Positions 18,235 to 21,938 of a DNA stretch of 21,938 bases are shown in pieces (the stretch's first letter is position 1; the number at the start of each line of letters is the position of its first letter). Below the pieces are notes generated by a model. The model saw nothing but the letters and a program-made list of their open reading frames with translations, was not told the DNA's origin and ran no database searches. The stretch comes from Ophiostoma sp. CBS 140.51 (Eukaryota; Ascomycota; Sordariomycetes; Ophiostomatales; Ophiostomataceae). Position numbers and translations under genes: made by a program. Location: NCBI GenBank assembly GCA_029298735.1, contig JANSLP010000452.1, positions 1 to 21,938 of the forward strand, written 5' to 3'.

Positions 18235-18970
18235 GCCCGGCGGCCCTGGTCCGCGCAATAGTGTCTGAGTAGGACATTCCAATTCTGTCTTTTTTCTGTG
18301 ACAGACACAAGAAAGAGGAAGGAGGTACGAAGTTACAAGGGCAAGAAGAAGAAAAAAGAAGAAAGAAAAAAGAACCCAGAAAAGAAAAGAAAGAAAAGAG
18401 GAAGCACTACAACTCATCCCCGGCGCCCATCACTCGTGCTCATCACTCCTTTGACGACACTCGCTCACCTCGCACACCCCTTCTCCCAGAGAAGACGCCA
18501 TTTTATCATCTCATCTCGCATCGCGCCCTCCACCGCACGCCCGGACCAGCCAGCAAAGACGCTCTCCGCCCTTCCTCTTGCGTCGTCGGCTGCTGTCTCT
18601 CACTATCCCTCTCTCACTGTCTTTAAGTCCCTCGCTCACTGTCTGACTGTCAACGGTACCTCCATCTCACGCCTCACACCCTCTCTACGTGGTGTCTCTT
18701 TTCTCTACGTCCATACGTCGCTTCGTCTCGACTGGCGTCTCTCGTCTTCTCTCGGCGCTGACCGCCTCGATCGATAATTGAAACGCGCAGCAGTCCACCA
18801 CCCCCCCTTTCCCTATTATTCGTCTTTCTTTCGTGCTGTCGTCTCCCGTCTCGACGCTGTCGCCATCTTTCCAACCCCTATACCCGTACTCCCATACTCC
18901 CCCCAGACTTGGAGACTTCCAGACTTCCACTATCCCCCTGCTTTATATTCCTGATATCCCCCCCTCCACT
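18235..18970 (+). promoter_or_regulatory. ATG-free leader/core promoter of the sulfur controller
   Basis: No ATG triplet occurs on the plus strand for 736 nt, from just after 18232-18234 up to the proposed start at 18971. By chance roughly ten would be expected. The stretch starts with a polypurine tract (about 18301-18407) and then becomes strongly pyrimidine-rich (about 18430-18970). Both fit a long transcribed leader scanned by ribosomes, with selection against upstream ATGs. Transcription start unknown. Confidence 0.55.
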
Positions 18971-21667
18971 ATGGATCACGCCAGGTTCAGCGCCGGGCTC
19001 GTTTCACAGTCTAGAAACAACGGCAGTCCTCGCCAGCAGCACGCCTCACACGCCTCAGCAAGCGAGGACAACATCCAGGCCCCTATCAACAACCACTCCG
19101 CCGCTTCGCCTATCCATATCTCGTCCTCCCAATCCTCCACCTCGTCCACACACTCTTCTTCTTCGACGACACATCTCCGGGCCTTTGACCCTTCCGACCC
19201 GACGACACTCTCGATCAAGCCAACGACAACACAAATACAAGCATCAACAGCATCAACATCAAGAGCAACGGACTCTGGCGCCAACACATCAACAGCAACG
19301 AACCCCTCTTCTTCTTCTTCTTCTTCTTCCCTCACCGCCACTGTATCAGACAATGAACGGCGCGGCAGCGCTCTGACACAAGAGCAAGAACAACAAGAAT
19401 ATAACCACGACCACGAACACAACCACGACCACCCTCACGACCACCGCCGCCCCGAGGAAGAAGACGGCTCCCGTCGCCTCAAGATGTCGTCCACTCTCAT
19501 GAGTAAGACGGTCACCCCGTTCCTCAAGGACCACATCCCCGGTCTCTACTCCCCCATGACGAAGCGTGGCACCATCAAGGACATGGAGGGCCGCAACAAG
19601 GACCCCAACAGCCGCTACTGCTACCGCCACCGCCCGGACTCCAAGTGCCGCCGCGCTGCCGACGAGTCAAAAATGGTCAAGATCCAGCAGGAACTCGAGA
19701 ACCTCAAGCCCGACGACCAGCAGGCCATTACACATGTGTGGTCTCTCTTTTCAGCAGCACCCGCCAAGCAGCGCGATCTGATGCTGCAGGGCATCATGAC
19801 CCAGTGCTGTTTTCCACAGCTGTCCAAAGTCTCCCGCGAGGTAGCCGATCAGTTGAAGATTGACTTTGTCACTGCTCTTCCCCCAGAAGATATGTCCCCG
19901 CACTCTCCCATGATCATTTATTTTGTGCCCCCTGACTTTGACTAACAAACCCTACTGGCCTTTAAGATTCTCTGCTACCTCGACCCTGTTTCCCTTTGCA
20001 AGGCCGCTGTTGTCAGCAAGCAATGGCGCGCCCTGGCCGACGACGACCAAGTCTGGCACCGCATGTGCGAGCAGCACAGTATGTCCCTCCCCTCGTCCAC
20101 TATACTCTATATATGTGTGTGTCCACGTACTGACCAAACAGTTGATCGCAAGTGCACAAAGTGCGGCTTCGGTCTGCCCCTGCTCGAGCGCAAGCGGCTC
20201 CGTGGCTGGACCCGCAACCAACAGGCCAACGGCCAGCTGACGACCATCGACAAGCCCCGTATCCCCATCCACGCACCGACCCTCCCCGCCCCCATCTCTC
20301 TTCGCGAAGCGCCCAGTCCGCTCAAGCGTGACGCCAGCGAGTTCTTTGCTGCCGACGACGTCGCCGCAGCCAAACGCGCATGCACATCGACAGTCGCCAG
20401 CTCATCTAGCGCAGCAAGTGATGGCTCGGGATCGAATGCCAGCAACGCCAGCGCCAACACCAACACCAACACTACCGTTAGCACGACCGAGCGCGATCTC
20501 GAACTCGCCCGCGCCCTGGAACAGGACCGTAAGCCCCGCGCCTGGAAGGACGTCTACCGCGACCGCTTCCGTGTTGGCTACAACTGGCGCAACGGCCGCT
20601 GTGCCGTCAAGGTATTCCGTGGCCACACCAACGGCGTCACGTGTCTGCAGATTGACGACGTCATGATGGCCACGGGCTCCTACGATGCCACCATCCGCAT
20701 CTGGAACCTGGAGACGGGCGAGCAGACCCGGGTGTTGCGCGGCCACATGCAGGGCATCCGCTCGTTGCAGTTCGACGACAAGATTCTCGTGTCGGGCTCG
20801 CTCGACGGTACTATGAAGATTTGGAACTGGCACACGGGCGAGCTGCTCAACACGTTGGTGTGTCACCAAGGTGGTGTCATTAGCGTACACCTCGACGGCG
20901 AGTGGCTGGCGTCCGGCTCGACGGACAAGACGATCAAGGTGTTCAACCTCAAGACCAAGGAGTCCTTTACCCTCAAAGGCCACTCCGACTGGGTCAACCA
21001 GGTGCGCATCGACGGCACTGCCTCGCGCACCCTGTTCTCCGCCTCGGACGACTGCAAGGTCAAGCTCTGGGACCTCGAGTCCAAGCGCTGCATCCGCACA
21101 TTCGAGGGCCACGTCGGCCACGTCCAGCAGGTGCTGACGCTTCCTGCGGACTTTGAGCCTGACGAGGACCCCGTCGCAAGCGGCCACAAGGATAAAGCCG
21201 ATGCGTCGTCGGTGAACAGTGGTCGCGGCGGTTCCCCCTTGAACACCGAACCAGTGCTCGGCGATGACGAGTACTCCACCCGCGCTGCCTATGGCCCCGG
21301 GTTCTTGAGCAACCCCAACCGCCCGCTGCCCAGCCGCTACATCCTGAGCTCCGCCCTCGACAGCACCATCAAGTGCTGGGACACGGCGACCGGCAAGTGT
21401 GTTCGCACCTTTTTCGGTCACCTGGAGGGCGTGTGGGCGCTTGTGGGTGATACCCTGCGTGTCGTCTCGGGTGCCAACGACACCATGGTCAAGGTGTGGG
21501 AGCCACGGTCGGGCAAGTGCGAGCGAACGTGGACAGGACATAGAGGCCCTGTGACGTGTGTTGGCCTAAGCGACTCGCGTCTAGCGAGCGGCAGTGAAGA
21601 CGGCGAGGTGCGGCTGTACTCGTTCCAGGACCGTGCCGGTTTGGAAGAGTACGGGACGCCAAGCTGA
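18971..21667 (+). CDS. scon-2: F-box/WD40 sulfur controller, SCF ubiquitin-ligase subunit (Met30/SconB/SCON2 type)
   Basis: Exons 18971-19889, 19956-20078 and 20142-21667 give 855 residues. Order: disordered N-terminus with S8 and an alternating His tract (1-171); conserved Met30 segment with Y-C-Y-R-H-R-P-D-S-K-C-R-R and I-T-H-V-W-S-L-F-S-A-A-P-A-K-Q-R; F-box at 303-347 (L-P-P-E-V-A-F-K-I-L-C-Y-L-D); C-T-K-C-G-F-G-L-P-L-L-E-R-K-R-L-R; and seven WD40 repeats from about 503 to 848, with an acidic/Ser linker in blade 5. Family knowledge: this F-box protein brings the sulfur bZIP activator (CYS3/MetR; Met4 in yeast) to SCF for ubiquitylation when sulfur is plentiful. Intron 2 (63 nt) is canonical; intron 1 appears to be AT-AC. 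The N-terminus is longer than in orthologues of about 650-680 residues, and M172 (19484) starts the conserved part, so an internal start is possible. Confidence 0.92.
19890..19955 (+). other. Putative AT-AC (non-canonical) intron in the F-box
   Basis: 66-nt intron with donor G|ATATGT (the fungal GTATGT consensus with first base A), branch site TGACTAAC (branch A at 19945) and acceptor CCCTAC|TG ten bases later. Removing it joins GAA-G to TG-GCC-TTT-AAG and gives L-P-P-E-V-A-F-K-I-L-C-Y-L, an ungapped F-box. Unspliced, the frame stops at TAA just inside. The in-frame GT-AG alternative (19925-19966, 42 nt, donor GTGCCC) would be very short, would insert a foreign D-M-S-P-H-S-P-M-I-I-Y-F and would lose V-A-F-K. 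Confidence 0.7.
20079..20141 (+). other. Canonical intron 2 of the sulfur controller
   Basis: 63 nt, A|GTATGTCC...ACTGACCAAACAG|TT. The join reads E-Q-H-I-D-R-K-C-T-K-C-G, matching the family. It shows that the standard GTATGT/CAG signals are used in the same transcript as the AT-AC intron. Confidence 0.9.
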
Positions 21668-21818
21668 GCGTCGACAAAATCGACGGTCGCCGGCTATGAT
21701 ATGATGTTTTGATTCTTTCTGTTTATTCCCTCTTCTTTCCTCTTTTTCATGTGACGCGTAGCGAGGCGTTGTCTTTATTTTACCCAGGGACTTTGTTTAC
21801 TTCTCTTGCTTTTATTCT

Positions 21819-21938
21819 CTATTTCCGGGGCGGCATTTTGTCAAAGTCCTCTTCAAGGTTACATGCATGCACGACCCTTCTATACCAGTCCTCATCCGCA
21901 GTGCGGTCGTCATTGGGTGGTCCGCAGATGATGTCTTT
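21819..21938 (-). CDS. C-terminus of an unidentified protein, cut by window edge
   Basis: On the minus strand the last 120 bases are one open frame of 39 codons ending in TAG (21821-21819). It reads ...D-R-T-A-D-E-D-W-Y-R-R-V-V-H-A-C-N-L-E-E-D-F-D-K-M-P-P-R-K. The charged, tryptophan-containing composition looks coding, and the frame enters from the window edge without a stop. I do not recognise the family. It is convergent with the sulfur controller, and the 151 bases between the stops (21668-21818) are T-rich and probably hold both 3' ends. Confidence 0.5.
   Translation of the reverse strand, partial: KDIICGPPNDDRTADEDWYRRVVHACNLEEDFDKMPPRK

Noticed and set aside
19925..19966. 42-nt GT-AG intron as the alternative to the AT-AC intron
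   Set aside because: In phase, but shorter than any other intron here, with a weak donor (GTGCCC). It would put an alien 12-residue insert into the F-box and lose the V-A-F-K residues.
20402..21541. 379-codon minus-strand frame opposite the WD40 repeats
   Set aside because: Antisense shadow of the real WD40 coding sequence.

Overview
The window reads as nuclear DNA of a filamentous ascomycete (Pezizomycotina, probably a Sordariomycete). Protein genes have few, short introns (61-113 nt) with CTAAC or CTGAC branch sites, the coding sequence is GC-rich at third positions, and the families are typical of moulds: fungal MYND protein, DUF7730-like protein, sugar-porter transporters and a Met30/SconB/SCON2-type sulfur controller. 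There is no sign of a bacterium, plasmid or virus. The taxon is inferred from gene content and cannot be fixed from this sequence alone.

Layout. 1-94 (-): internal exon of a sugar-porter transporter cut by the window edge. 474-1850 (+): MYND zinc-finger protein. 1851-2765: gene-poor, with one possible small frameshifted ORF (2081-2238, -). 2766-3812 (-): SMP-30/gluconolactonase-type lactonase. 4615-6289 (-): three-exon sugar transporter. 6290-7454: divergent promoter with a dense cluster of CreA/CRE1-type sites. 7455-8118 (+): gluconokinase, apparently a broken gene. 8951-9853 (+): short-chain dehydrogenase. 10964-12500 (+): DUF7730-like protein. 13030-15177 (+): large single-exon protein with a Pro-rich N-terminus and a degenerate riboflavin-kinase-like C-terminus. 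15178-18970: 3.8 kb without a convincing gene, ending in a 736-nt ATG-free leader. 18971-21667 (+): F-box/WD40 sulfur controller (scon-2/sconB/MET30 type). 21819-21938 (-): C-terminus of an unidentified gene.

Working together. Lactonase, transporter, gluconokinase and dehydrogenase lie side by side and look like a small sugar-acid (gluconolactone/gluconate) utilisation cluster under carbon catabolite control. The kinase seems dead: its frame carries a TAG stop, a Gly-to-Asp change in the P-loop, and a C-terminal segment of about 150 bp that is inverted and lies between imperfect inverted repeats.

The other main result is in the sulfur controller. The intron that splits its F-box is best read as a non-canonical AT-AC intron (ATATGT...TAC, 66 nt). 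It restores an ungapped F-box, which the only in-frame GT-AG alternative found by eye does not.
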